Shown: in pieces, positions 45,936-59,500 of the stretch
Layout of the letters: the number at the start of each line of letters is the position of its first letter
How positions within the stretch are numbered: the stretch's first letter is position 1
Source of the DNA: Chrysomallon squamiferum
Lineage: Eukaryota > Mollusca > Gastropoda > Neomphalida > Peltospiridae
Assembly (NCBI GenBank): GCA_012295275.1
Contig: CM022672.1
Location: forward strand, 26,371,430-26,430,929
Direction: 5' to 3'
DNA: 59,500 bases
Position numbers and translations under genes: made by a program
Notes under the pieces: generated by a model
Databases searched by the model: none
What the model saw: the letters and a program-made list of their open reading frames with translations, nothing else
Told to the model about the DNA's origin: nothing

Positions 45936-48900
45936 TAATCAGCACTCCGATGATCATTTTGGTGAATTGTTTATTGTGATCACGTTCGGGATCTCATACA
46001 AATTGCACATGGCCATCTCTTCATACGTCTTCGTGCGGTAGCAGAAACCGCGCTGCCATGTAACTGACACTTGTGAACTGCAGTATCGCTTGATTTCTCT
46101 AACTGTAATTACATTGATGCCCTAGGGGACTAAATCTGTTTACAACACATTTATCACAGCTCTGCGAATAAAAGACTTAAAGAGTTACCATCATGACGAT
46201 GGCACACAAACGTAAAAAAAAAACTCCAAAAAGCTCTAGCTAAACACCAAGGTTATAATAATAATTTACCACGGTCTAATAAAATTGCTGAAACAAAATA
46301 ACTGTAGTCCTCAAAATAAGAAATAACGTAGCTAGCAAATAAGTCATCAGAAGTTCTGAAATTATTTTTAGAAACAGAAATGTTTCCTTAAAGATGTTTA
46401 AACCTGCTTAATCTTTAACTTTTATAGATTAATTTAATCGCTCCAAATTTAAACGCTCATTTTAGAAAGGAAAAACAACTCGTAAAAAAGTATATATCAA
46501 TGATTTTAAGTAATAAGTGTATGATGTCATTAAATTAAATGTTTATGGAAACGGTGTCCGGCTCAATATCTTTAATATTAAATCCATTATCTGATATAAT
46601 AATAAATAAAATCTTTAAAAAATAATAATAAATCGCAAATGTTTTACAATGGTAATATTTTTATATTATATTACTGTAATTATAACATTTAATGCTGTAA
46701 TAAGAAATATCGAATTTAAATTTAACAATTGTTATAACTAAACGAACACAGACACTAGAAGAAAGAGAACAAAAATGATTATTACTAGAGAAAAAAACTA
46801 GTTGATCCGCTATTGTGAATATTGTAATGTTTTGAAGTTTGATATTCATAGTTGCTAGAAAATGTTCTAAAAGTGTTAACAACTAAGTAGGCACTATTTT
46901 CTGTGTCCGACGAAATGTACCTAAATTACAGTTTGAAAGCTGGGTGACTAACTTCTTGTTCTAACTCATTTCATAAGTATTAACTGGAAGAGTAGCAAAA
47001 GCAGAGTCGACATACAAATATACTGATGATCAAATTCGTTACCATCGATTCGCCAACCGGAAACAAACGATTTAAAGTGTTGTATAAAGTTTTGATGACA
47101 TCAAATGAAGTCAGCAGTCTAAGATAGCGACAAGATCAGCTTGGTTATGTTGATACCCATTGCCAGAAACATTTTTTCCTGAAGACTTGGAGTCCCCAAG
47201 ACAATTGTCCTCATAGACTGAGATAAATCATCATTATTAGCTCTGTTTGTGATGATGTTTTAGAAAAATGTCTGAGTAACGAGAAGGTGGAGAGTAGCAC
47301 ACTGCTATCTCTTTCAGAATTCATAGCATATTGTTTTTTTACTGTAAAACATTATGAATTTATCGGTCAGTGACTGACTTCTGGAAATATTACATATTTA
47401 CATTTGATATTTTATTACCAATAAAATTCATAATTTACACATTTAAAACATCTGAAACACTGTCATCTAGTGCTAAATTTATTTAATGTCATAAATCAAA
47501 GATCATCTTTGAAAGTTTTATCAGATGACAACATATATAATTTGATGTATTTTTATTATTATGCAGCTTTTTGTACCTTCAGTGCATATAGAACTGTTGT
47601 ATTACAGTTTGCAGTGTTTTAATTTACATCTGACAAAGTGTTTCCAGTCCATCAAGTAAAAACGCAGAATACAGCGCCTTGATTAGTATTATAATATCTA
47701 TTCTTTTCTCGAGATTCCTCATTCTTTCTGACAGCGGATCAAATTAATCCAAAAGTACTTACAGCTGTAACTAATAAACAGTGAATCCTGCTGATTTATT
47801 TTGCTATGAAACTCAGATCAGTCCATCTGTTTAGCTTTATTAAGTTGTCTGAGTAGAGCAAAAATTGCCAAGTTTAGACGACTTAGTGTCTTGTTGCAAA
47901 TGAGTAATGTACTTGGGTTTCTCGTCTTCCTCGTGTCTTCGTGCCTCTAAACTCTTTCTGGAAATCGCCCTTGAAATGCGCTTTATCTGAATGACATGCA
48001 AACCGTAAAATATGCATTATAGTAATGTCAATACAGCAGTTAAGATAAAAGCATGAAGAAAGTTGTTGTATGTTGAAAACAGTATATCTTTAATCTGTCA
48101 ACACTATTTTTTATTACCAGTTACTTAGTTGTTAGGTTACCGAAAGTGATTTCTTAAAAAAAATTAATTAATTTTTTTTCCCCTCCATTTCGTTCGTTCT
48201 AGCCAGCGTTATCCTCCGCCGTTATAGACAGTCTTTCGAAACCTTAAAATGCGCATAGCAGACACATAAACATACATATAAAACCGTGTCTTCGATTTTA
48301 TTTTATTTCTTTCTTTTTTTTTCAAGTTACATTCCAGATCAATAAATGAAAGCAAAAGCAATAACAGACAGAAAAACGAAATGAAAAAAAAAGAAACAAC
48401 GACAATAAATAAATAATTAATGATAAAATCCAAGAAATTAATACCAACGCGTCTGATACAGATTGATGATATTCGCAGTAATTAGTTTAGCCTGAAGTTA
48501 ATTTCTTTTGAGTTTGACATGACTTTAAGAAGTACTGTACATTATTGTTTGAGCTTCTTGATCTGCAGAAATGTCAGTGTGGTTCTGATATTAATGTCAA
48601 AATTAATTATAACTATGGTCACAAAAGGAAACTTAGAACAAACCAAAAAAAAAAAAAAATCTATATTATTTCCATAAACGTAACCTATCCATTGAGTATT
48701 AGTAATTATTACTTACAAATCTTATCTCATTTTCTTTCTGTTTAGAATCACAATGAAAATGGTCTTAACTCTGTAAAATATGTTATTATCTGTAACACCT
48801 TAAATGGTGAATTTATAGATTGTTTGTTTGTTTATATACATTTCGTTATTACGTTATACATTTTCGTATTTTCTCGATCTACATGGTGAGACATACACGT

Positions 48901-51900
48901 TGACAATCGTACCAGAATGACGAAAAAAAGAAGAAAATAAAAACAAAAATGGCGATACCGTCAAACCTGATGATCAAATATAAATTATCATAACAAACAA
49001 ATCAGAAACATTTATTCCTTCAGTAACGAACAATGATTATAATTGCATGTTGTTGAATGATTGGCAGACAAATATATTTGCTCATTACAGCAGAAGAATA
49101 AATAAAGTGTGACACGATATTAATACTTGGTATAATAATAAACGTCACTGAGGCAGCTGGAAGACATTGATTAAGTGATAGACTGGTTATGTTTACATGC
49201 TGTCATACCACAATATCTATACATTAACAAGTAGCTGACAGTGATCTTGGTATAGTGAAATAGATACGCTTGGAGTGAGTGAAGAAAAGATTTTTGGCTG
49301 AGAAAATTATAATACTGTATATAGGTTGTGTATGTCATATCCGAAATTCCGAAATCCGAATCTTTTCTCCAGCAGCTGAGATGGTAATAATGTTGCTGTT
49401 ATTATTTTTGTTTTGTTTGATATCTTAAAATGTTTGGATAATTTAATGTATGCAATCTCTGTATCGAGCCCAAAATTATTAAAGCTTCTGTGTAAAACGC
49501 TGTAATTTTTGGTTATGTATAAAATACAAATAGATTTGGTGTTCAGAATCTCATTCTCATGTTATCTCGTTATATCCCTAAACATGACAAATTCCGAAAT
49601 AGGAGACTTTGCAGGCCTAGGCATTTCGTATAAGGGATGTTCAATATGTATGCAGATTTAATTTACATGATGATATTCCGAATTCCTTGCCAATTACAAT
49701 ATTTAATGAATTCTGGTTTTCACGGGATAACTATTCTTTAGATTCATTCATTAGATTTTTATCTTAAAGCACTTCTGTAGATATTGCCAAGACCAATTCT
49801 GTTTCCTGTTCACTATGTTCCTATCTCTATCATCATCCGTTTCGGTGTTTCTTTCATTGACCATCTGATGGTACTTCAGAGTAACATACAGTTATTAATA
49901 TGCAAATCAAGGTTTATCCCGTTTTTTAATCAATATTGGACATATTTTTGTATTTGAATAATGATAAATTATTTTTATAATCTCCTTTGTTTAAAAACTG
50001 CATTAATAACATTACTGGATTAATTGATTACTAAGTAAATAAATTGTTAATTAATCTGAAATATGTATATATATATGCAAAAAAAAAAATAAATAATAAT
50101 AATAATAATAAATAAAAAATTGAAACAAAATTCAATCTTCATTCATCTTTAACTAAGTAGGAGAGGCGTAACAAATGAATCGTTTGATGAAGCTGGACAA
50201 ACGTCTAGAGGTATCCGTTACAATATCTCTGAATGGAGGCCCTGGTGAATCAAATACACATTCCCGAGTACTTGGTATTCATTGCCATTGCTTTGTTTCT
50301 GATGGATTGGGCTGAAACTGTCTGTCTTTGAGATAAATACCTACCGGTGGAGATGGGAAGTCTTCTGAGATGAATTATTTGTTCTCCATCGATTAATGGC
50401 TAGAATAAAAACACAAGTGGCAATAGGTTTAAGCTCCGGGAAGTATCTTTAAGAGGTGGATAATCGTAAATCTAGTGCTTGTTAGATACAGATAACCTTG
50501 TGTAATGTTTAAAGGGGTCTCAGGAAGAAACCAGACCATATTTTGATAAATGAATATATATTTAATGTCTCATTCATCCTTCTCAAGAAAAATGATGATG
50601 ATCATAATCATTATTAAGATGATAATTAGAAAAAAGAAAACGAAAGAAAAAGTGTCAAAATGCAACAGGTAATCTTTTGAATATTTCTCTTATCCAAAAA
50701 GGATAAGTCAATATTATCGTAAAAAAAAAAAAATAAATAAATAAATAAAATAAGCAACATAAGCTAATGGTTTCTTTGTCGCGTCATTTTTCTTGATTTT
50801 TATTATTATTAATTCTGTTTTCAAAGTACGTATATCTTGATACTGGTCTAATCTAGTTGTTTCATTATTTAAGCTTTTTCACTTTTTGTGAGCTTTGTCT
50901 TTCTTGCATTACCACCTGCATCATCATCATCGTTGTTGTTGTTGTTGGTAGTGATGCTGCCTGCTATGGTGATGATGGTGTTATTATTTTTCAAAGTGTA
51001 ACGTACACACTCTGCATTTTGCTAAGTAAGCCTAAAAAAGAATATATATTTAGATGTCATTAGACTTGCTTTCCATTATTAATGCCGCTACTACTGCTGT
51101 TATCATTATTCAAACAAGGTGTTTTAATTCTTTTGCTGGACCTAATATTAGCAGGCAAATTGTTAATGATGCCAGACTAATAGTGGCGCTAGTAAATTTA
51201 CATGGTAGCTTACTACGTTAATAATGTATGGCTGATCTTATTATGAGCTTGTTCACGTCTCCACATCGATTAATGCACTTACCGTGTTATTAGTAATGTA
51301 GTCGTTTCCTCTCAACTCATTACGAATTAGACATGTTACTCAGGATCTATAACCGTTATTTGTAAGATGGATTCCAGTTTATGACAACATTGTTATCCGT
51401 GAAAAACTCCGACTTAATTTTTGAATGCATGATTTATAATGAGACCGACACATTTTGTTTTGTTTTGTTTGTTTGTTATTATGTTTGTCTTATATTACGA
51501 CACAGCCTGTGCATGTGCACCCACACAAAAGCATGCGTACGGACATAGATTTAAAGATGCTACATTTAATTTTCCAATGAATATAATTTTTGTAATGAAA
51601 AAGATATTTCTAAAATGAATCATGTGGTAATTACTGAATAAATATATTAATATTTCGTTGCGATACCTTTGTTGATTAATTTACTTTCGCGTTTGACCAG
51701 TGGTAACGTGAGGTGAATGAAGCGCGTCAGATCTCGTATATCTGTCAATAGTTTGTTTTATTTGATACATTTACTGTGGACAGAGAATCCCCCGGACGAA
51801 CGACCTTTTGCAGGATAAAATACTGATAAGTTCATCACAATTAACAAAAACTGGCGATAACCAAAATAAAATATTAAATTACCATAGATTTTAAAAATAA

Positions 51901-52384
51901 ATTATTGTTATTTCAACCTTTGGCTTCTTTTTTTGAAAATATCTTTAATTTTTTTTTTTTTTTTAAATCTTGACCACCAGTTAATATCCTGGACATTCTA
52001 CGTGAAATGAGTACTAAATGAAAATTTGATTATGGTTTTGATCATAATCGAACTGCATTTAGATTGGTGTATAATATATTTAGACGCTTGCTATTTTATC
52101 CCCCGGCTCCCATTGACATTTTCACAGTGTGAGGATGTTAACAAGTTTCTAAACGAAAATGGGTGCATAACGAATACTAATCCGTGAATAAGCGTTATCT
52201 TTGTCTGAAGAACGCCCGCTGCAGGCCGAGTTTAACACGATGGCTGTCGTTTTCGTACAAGTTCAGATAATTAATTTACATACTTCGCAAATGTCATTAT
52301 TCGATGAAGGCTAACAGAGGTAAATAATTTCCCAAGACCATTAATATCATCGTGTAGAAAACAAACTGGTAAACACGTTTTTTT

Positions 52385-52387
<3 letters not shown>

Positions 52388-52428
<41 letters not shown>

Positions 52429-52472
52429 TAAATAATAATCATTAATAATGATAATGATGATGATGATGATAA
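52388..52472. repeat. (AAT)n / (GAT)n microsatellite
   Basis: About a dozen AAT units, an irregular middle, then GATGATGATGAT. Confidence 0.9.
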
Positions 52473-52836
52473 TAATACAAGTTTATAAATTTTTAAAATT
52501 AATAGGATGTAACACGTTTGTATAGCCAGTAATTAATATGACAGAACCGAAGATTAGCTGCAGATAAGCTTAGATCCACATATGTGTCAATCTATTTTAT
52601 GTACTTTTGTCCCTCAGTTTACTTTAATCCTCATGCTGTCATACACTTTGACAACGTACTCTGTATTAAGATATGTACATTAAAGATGAGTTGACGATAT
52701 ATATTTATTAGTTGCAGATTCCATCAGCGTTTCTTGATTAATGATCCCATTAATAAATCATTTTACCTCAAAATACACAATCACAAATGAAAATCATTCG
52801 AATTTAAAACTAACAGAATTGTCATGCAATGTTTTG

Positions 52837-52842
<6 letters not shown>

Positions 52843-52878
<36 letters not shown>
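52843..52878. repeat. Poly-A tract, about 36 nt
   Basis: The longest homopolymer in the window, followed by GA-rich sequence. Confidence 0.95.
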
Positions 52879-52880
<2 letters not shown>

Positions 52881-53739
52881 TTAAAAGAAAGAAAGAAAAG
52901 AACAAATAGAAGAAGAAGGATTGCCATGGCAACATTCTTCATTATATAATTACTTAATAGTTGCAGATAAAGTTTTATAAACAGAATATATAATTATAAT
53001 CTTTTAAGTCTTTATTAAATATTTTGAAATGTCTCGAGGCTTTTGTATATTTAAACTTGAAAGATTACATTAACAAGCAAAAATCATTAAATGATTGTTG
53101 CAAATCAGAATGTTGGATAATAAAAAAAGAATCAAATAATAAATGAAAGAAAAAAAGAATGACATAGAGAGAAAACAAACCTCTATTTTATTAGTTAATG
53201 AATAATCGTTAATCTTTTTTTTTTTTTTTTTTTTCATTCTAATAGTTTAATGTTAATGCGTGCACTCACGTTTAGTCTTTGAATGTATTCAGTATTTAAA
53301 TAAACAGATAAAGTAGCATGGCAGTACATCATTATGACAAATATATACATTATTTAAAAACAAAACAAACAACGAACCTCCAACCAAAACAAAACAAACA
53401 AAAATAAAATAAAATAAAATAAATATTTAGATTTACAAGGTATTTAATGCATTGAGCTAAGAAGACTTTAAAAAAACAAAAGAACAAAAAAACAAAAAAA
53501 CAAAAAAACCACATAATAAAATAATAATAATAATAATTAAAACCTTAATTTCATTTCAGTGGAAATTCAGCAATCATACTCTGCCCATTTACTTATAAAT
53601 GAAACGTCATTGTTTATTTTCGGTATTTAAGAAAGCGTTCACAACAAAAGCCTCATTTCATTCTTTTGCAGTTTATTTTATTTCTTAATAACAAAATTAT
53701 CGTTTCTTTCTTCTGTTTCATTTGTTGCTAAGTAATAAT

Positions 53740-53771
53740 ACTAATACTAATAATAATAATAATAATAATAA

Positions 53772-53802
<31 letters not shown>

Positions 53803-53830
53803 AAGAAGAATGAGGACGAGGAGGAGAAGA
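53740..53830. repeat. (AAT)n(GAA)n compound repeat
   Basis: AAT units pass into about 12 GAA units and then GAGGACGAGGAGGAG. The GAA block is a purine-only strand with triplex potential. Confidence 0.95.
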
Positions 53831-54539
53831 ATCATAGTTAATGCAAAATGATTTCAAATTCAGTATCATGTTGTTTTCAATTTAAGTAATGAGCTTTGTT
53901 CTTGTTATCAGAAATAATAAAATAACAATTTCACCGAAAACATTTTGTATTAACTGCGTCTCATTTGTTTACCAGGAAGTCAACGTAGATGAAAAACGTG
54001 CCAGCACCAGCACTGAAACAATTACCTTCAAATCTTTCTAAGAAATACTGATTAGAAAATTGCTTTTCGTTTGACAGATGGGACAGAATCTAGCTTTTTC
54101 TGATTTTATGTATCATCACTGATTATAAGATAATTGCTCATTTTACCGTTCTCACGTTATTATTTTTTGTACTTGTTACTGAAGCAACATGAACGTCTTA
54201 ATAAGAATCAGATATTGTTTTTGTGTTTGGCATAAAAAAAGCACGCGACATAACGGAAATGATATTGCACATAGTGGTTAAATTGTCACAAATGTTTGCT
54301 AAAGTGCCTGCGATATTTATTTCACTTTCTTATTTGACCTTGAATGGCCGCCGTTCACGAATTACGTGTCAACAGAGATTAGTGTTTCAGAAATCTGTCT
54401 CCAGTGGCTGCACTCTTCAGTTATAATGTGTTACTGAAGAAAAAACTTGTATGTTGTTTGTTTGGTTTTTTACTTCATCATCCTCTTTCTCTGCCATTTT
54501 CTTTATTCCTCCCTCATTTCTCTGCTTTATTATCGTATT

Positions 54540-54585
54540 ATTATTTTATTTTATTTATTTTATTTTATTTATTTATTTATTTATT

Positions 54586-54619
<34 letters not shown>
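54540..54619. repeat. (TTTA)n plus poly-T
   Basis: TTTA/TTTTA units followed by about 31 T. It yields several spurious hydrophobic open frames. Confidence 0.95.
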
Positions 54620-56983
54620 CTTTTTTCATTCTTATCATTCTTTATTTTTGGGGCCAAAATAGCTCAAAGATAAAATCCGATCAACTTTGAAACATAAAAT
54701 CTTGGTTGAAACACATTTTATCCAAATACCATCTCCTAAAAAGCCAGACGGAGTCCGTCTAGACACCAGTTTCATCTACAGTATTTAATTCAAGTTCTAT
54801 TTATTTTATTTGTTATGTTGGGTTTTTTGTGTTGTTGTTGTTTTTTTTCCTCTCGCTTTCATTTTCCTTTACGGTATTTGCTGACCGACTTTATGTCAAC
54901 TCGTCGATCAAGAGACAATATAATAAACTACATTATTTTCTACACTGTGACAGCACGAACTGAAATAAGGATATCGTTTGCTCTGCAAGAATAAAAGCTG
55001 GCATTGATTTTTAATTTACAAACCAAGAAACATCTGAGCCGGAGACCAAAATCTGTAATCAATTTTGGCGATAAAAATCGGTTATTTTCACGAAAGACTG
55101 GTCTATTTGTAATTACGGTGACTTTCTTAAAGAATTTTATGTTCAATTTTGTAATAATAATAATAATAACAAAAAACAGCTCTTAATAACTAGGACTTCG
55201 TAATGGTTTTGAATTTGATTAATGTATTCGTTTGAAAGAAAATGTAAAATAATGAAAGATTGCAATCTTTGTTCCTTTTATTTTATATACCATGACTGCA
55301 AAATACATAAGACAGAAATTTTTAACAAAATGTTGTATATGTGTGTATGCGTATTTACGATAATGTTACCAAAATGTGATTCTGTTCATAATTAACACCA
55401 AGGAGTCGTTTATATACAGCGCATTATAGACATGACAGTGCATACCACGATCTTAGTTACACCAGTATTTGAGTTCTGGCTGAAACAAGAAATAGCCCCC
55501 TGAAGTCGATCATAAATCAATTCCTCGTAAGCGAACACTTTATTACTGAGCTAAGTGTTAGCCCCCAGACATAGACTGTTGTTAAATACCGCTAACCATT
55601 AACTCATACTGAATGTTACTAGAATGCAACAACAAAATAAGCAGCAAAACAAAACATAAACATAATGATATATACAAAAATGTAAAGCAGAATAATGCAC
55701 GGACGAAAGATACTTTATCAATAATCAAAATTTGAACAATCGGTATGAATTTTGGTACCGAAACGAGGAGTTTTCAGTAAACTATATACTGCTATCATCA
55801 CATTTTAATACAAACGCCAGATTTCTGCTTCGTGTGACATGCTACCCTAATTACTTGTTCTGTTTGAAAATTATTGCTTCTATAGCATTTGCATAAGATA
55901 TAGATCTGTGATATATTCTAAGAGGCATATGATATGGTTACTCCTTTTTTATTAATTATTTAATTTTAGTGCTTTCTTCGTAATAGTGTAAAAGACAAAG
56001 AAGTATGGTACTGAATCCTATATTATTCGATCGTTCGGTCACATGGGTTGAAAAACAACAATGAAAATAGGTGAGGGTAAAGTAGCAAGATTAACGAATA
56101 CATAATGAACTGTTTGTCTCTGTAATAACACTCAGGTGAAGTATCATTAACAGTTACAATATTGCAGTTTCCCGAATGGAGAGAAGCCAAACATTATGAA
56201 TGCTTGCAAAACGTAGCAAATACGTTCTTGCTTATATTTAGCCCTACTAGGTTATTGTTTCCAGTCTGCAGAAACATCAAAGAGTTACACTGTCCTTGAC
56301 CGATAATGCCTCGTTTGACGGCATCAAATGAGGCCGAATCATTAAGAAAACATTTTAAGACAACACGTTTGCCGATGGCTCTGTGGAAAGAAAGGCTAGC
56401 CAACTGATAACTGGACAGAACGACCTTGACTGGCAGCTCGTCGTACCTTGCATGATATACCGTGGATATATCATTATATGTGCCTGCTTGAACAATATTT
56501 TTTTTTTGTCAGCTTTAACTTGTAATCTATGTGACAGACTGGATGGATCTTTTCAGTGAAACATCTTTAACAACAGCGTTTTGTACTGAGATATCGTTAA
56601 TCATTCATTAATTTATCTACATCGTCGCCAGAACCACGTTGTGCTCGGCATTGCATTACTGGGAAACCATTACGAAATCATCCATTTTGAACAATGTGTT
56701 TACTAATTCCTTGCAAACTATCAGCGTTCATGTTCCGGCTCAGTACTGAGGTGTCACAGTTGAGCTGCTCTGTCACTATTCTGATAAGTGCAAAATACAT
56801 GATCTTTATGTTGATCTGAAATTGTTATGAAATTACCTTTAGTTGTTTTTAATTTATTTTTAAAGTATGGTAAAAAAAAAAATTAATATCAACTTTCAAC
56901 ATTTAATATATAATAATCGTTATACATTTTATCTCGGCGAATTCCATTACAAACTTCTCTTATTTTGGGGATTGTTGTTCTTT

Positions 56984-56989
56984 TATATA

Positions 56990-57032
<43 letters not shown>
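56984..57032. repeat. (AT)n microsatellite
   Basis: About 24 AT units with one GT interruption. Confidence 0.95.
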
Positions 57033-57034
<2 letters not shown>

Positions 57035-57098
57035 CAACAACAATCTAAAAAAAACTTAATAGACAAAAGAAAATCTGTGTATACATACATACAATCGT

Positions 57099-57142
57099 AT
57101 ATATATATATATATATAGACAGACAGACAGACAGACAGACAT
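57099..57142. repeat. (TA)n(GACA)n compound repeat
   Basis: About ten TA units followed by about six GACA units, then TAGATATAT. Confidence 0.95.
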
Positions 57143-57898
57143 AGATATATTTATCCAACGATCCATCCATTTACATAATTAAAAAATTAAAAAATTAAAA
57201 TAAAGGAAAGAAATGATTAGAAAATAATGAGAAATGAACGATAAAAGGAGACCAATTAATAATGGTATTCTGAATCATTCTTTTTTAATAAGTTCTAAGA
57301 TTAACTTCTGTCTTCAGCAGCAGTCAGTAAACGTCTATTTGAAATGTACGAAAGCCTCTTTTGTAATTATAGATGAACAAATATATGTAAACTGCAGCGT
57401 CTCATTAATAAAATCAATACAAATGCATTGGTAAAAGCTAAAAGATAACATTGATCAATTGCCTGAAGGCAGTAATGAAATGCATTTCCAGTTTTTCACG
57501 TACATTATTGGTCAGGTTTCAGAATAGCCATGTTTTTGCCATACCTTTTAATTTCGAAAAAAAATAAAACATAATACACTTAGGACAGTTTTACACGTTT
57601 TAAAGTGATACGTCTTAGTTCTAACTTAATGGCGGGTTTACGAAGAAAGCTGTGGGCATTGCTCTACATCACGAAAGAATCTAATGTGTAATTTGCTGTA
57701 ACATGTAAAGAAATCACGAGTCTAATCTGCACTGTATTATTAAACATGATGCATTTATCCACCAGTATGGTTTGAAAACAACATGGGTAAAATTATCTTG
57801 CTGCCAATAAATGACCATATTAAGTACATTAATTACATATACACTATTGTACTATACTTAAATTTAAAACTTTTTGATTAATTAATTTATTTATTTAC

Positions 57899-57899
<1 letters not shown>

Positions 57900-57939
<40 letters not shown>

Positions 57940-58012
57940 TATTATTATTATTTTTTATTAATATTTTATTTTATTTTTAATATTATTATTTATTTATTTA
58001 TTTATTTGTTTA
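57900..58012. repeat. (TTA)n / (TTTA)n repeat
   Basis: About 13 TTA units, an irregular T/A middle and a TTTA block. Confidence 0.95.
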
Positions 58013-59500
58013 ATCAAAAAGTATATGTTGAGCACTCTCAATCGTTAAAATTTTTCTTTCTGTTTTGTTTTTTCTTTATATACCATTTCTTCTTCTTCTT
58101 CTTATTACTTTTTTTTAAAACAAGTTTGTATAAAGATGTAATTGGGTAACATGAATAGATTTCTTTCAGATATTTTTTGGAGCGGACATTCGCATTCAGG
58201 ACTAATGAGGTGAATTATCAGATTCACCAAACTTAGCCGTTAATTACGGAATTCATATGAAAAAATACGATGTGGTGTTTTTAATGACGTAGTTGAAGAC
58301 GCTTGGTAATTTACTTATTAACTGGCTTTGCGGCCAGTGCATTGTTCATAAATCACTCTTCTTATCCCTGGCAGTAGAGAGATAGCTCCAGCTTTTCATA
58401 TCTATCATGCTTCATTACCTCACTCATTAAAGTACACATGACGGTACTCCACAGGAATGCAGTTACGTCTTTGTAACCTTCACATTCCTTAAACGTGTTA
58501 AAGTCTCGTAAACCTAGTTATATTAAGTTCAGTCTTCGTAGTGCCATTTATTATACAGTCCAGTCATTTCGAAAAGTTTGATCTGAGCAACGTAATCAAG
58601 GGTTTTTTCTTATTGATTAATATCAACGGATTTAAGACAGGGTAGAAAGCACATAGCACGGTCTTTGATAAACCATTCTGAAGTACTGGTTAGAATGGGA
58701 AAGGCCTGTCTGAATTACTGAAGAGAATGTATTGTTAAACCATGAACAGAACGATTATTTTAAACTTTTTTCACATACTACGTTTTAAGCTGCTCAGTTA
58801 AAATCAGCTTTCACAGTATCAACAACAACTGACAATCAAATTCCCATGCAGTCTTCTTGTCTTAATTTTATTATATTTTGTTTATGTAAATTTTATTTTA
58901 TTTTATTTTATTTATTTAGTTGTTTTATTATGATTTTTTTTAAGAATTATTATCATTTTGTTTGTTTGTTTGATGCTCTTAACAACATAGGCCTGATTTT
59001 ATTGCTTACATTATTTAACTATTGACAATTTGCGTAGAAGTAATTTTAGTAGATTATTATTTAAGAAATAGGATATTTTTTATAACAATTATATCAGCCT
59101 ACAGTAAAATATTTACAATTACACTTCGTACAGATGACATAATTTATAATGAAAAGATGAAAAGTAGGCGACCAGAACCCCCAAAAAAAGGGGGGATATA
59201 CCCCATCCACAAACAGACATGAAGATATTGTTAATAAAAACAGAATACAAGATATACCTTCCCAAAATATTAAACTGAACAATAAGTGCTTGGTGACTCA
59301 TGACAAATCAGATGTTTCGATCTTTGATCGTAACGGCAGGCGTTGTGTTTTGAAGACACCACTGCTCTTTTCCTCAATGATCTTTGAATGCAGAAGCCAG
59401 AGGGAGAACTATAATTTTTGACGTGACAATTGCTTCCTCTGCGTTATTAGCTCAAAATATGTTTGAGGGCACAGCATTGACCGAGCCTTCAGATCTGAAA

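Noticed and set aside
54404-54690. Three overlapping Phe/Leu-rich frames resembling membrane segments
   Set aside because: They arise from TTTA and poly-T repeats. No conserved residues.
56194-56403. 69-codon minus-strand frame with balanced composition (MASLSFHRAIGKRVV...)
   Set aside because: No family resemblance or splice context. It lies in a GC-richer non-coding island where such open lengths are expected by chance; kept only as part of that island.
59022-59301. Overlapping 60-66-codon frames on both strands at the right edge
   Set aside because: Mutually overlapping on opposite strands, no domain, and no supporting splice sites.

Overview
The window is animal nuclear DNA. It is very AT-rich, with multi-exon genes, GT-AG introns, long homopolymers and many (AAT)n, (TA)n, (GT)n, (TC)n and (GACA)n microsatellites. 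The two recognisable genes are conserved in metazoans. The repeat style and short-to-medium introns fit a lophotrochozoan, perhaps a mollusc or cephalopod, but that guess rests on repeat texture only.

Layout. 1-3156 is upstream flank, with one weak possible minus-strand gene end near 1.7-2.1 kb. 3157-16513 (+) is a complete 20-exon gene for a FAM193A-like protein. All splice phases close, giving 1512 residues. Its 3' UTR runs to about 18.1 kb. 20393-38545 (-) is a complete LRRC27-like gene that converges tail-to-tail on FAM193A. It has ten shared exons and two competing last exons, giving 518 or 524 residues. 38546-40050 is a divergent intergenic/promoter segment. At 40634-40685 (+) a short coding exon, with a strong start context, an N-myristoylation-type start and a consensus splice donor, looks like the first exon of a third gene that leaves the window on the right. 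40686-59500 has no further convincing coding sequence. It alternates microsatellites with 100-700 bp islands of more complex, GC-richer DNA, and looks like a very long first intron or regulatory desert.

Functional picture. The FAM193 family has been linked to nuclear regulation, including promotion of p53 activity in human cells. This copy carries six CxCxxC cysteine motifs. LRRC27 is a little-studied leucine-rich-repeat and coiled-coil protein. Its promoter here carries a near-ideal RFX X-box beside a YY1-type ATGGCGGC motif, which suggests a ciliary or flagellar role. FAM193A and LRRC27 are not obviously functionally linked.

Most worth checking: the two alternative LRRC27 last exons, the X-box, the CxCxxC array, an apparent GC-AG intron, a 60-nt cassette exon, the candidate myristoylated-protein first exon with a possible 45-nt microexon in its intron, and several hidden repeats. 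No mobile element with recognisable coding sequence, CRISPR array, rRNA or tRNA was seen.
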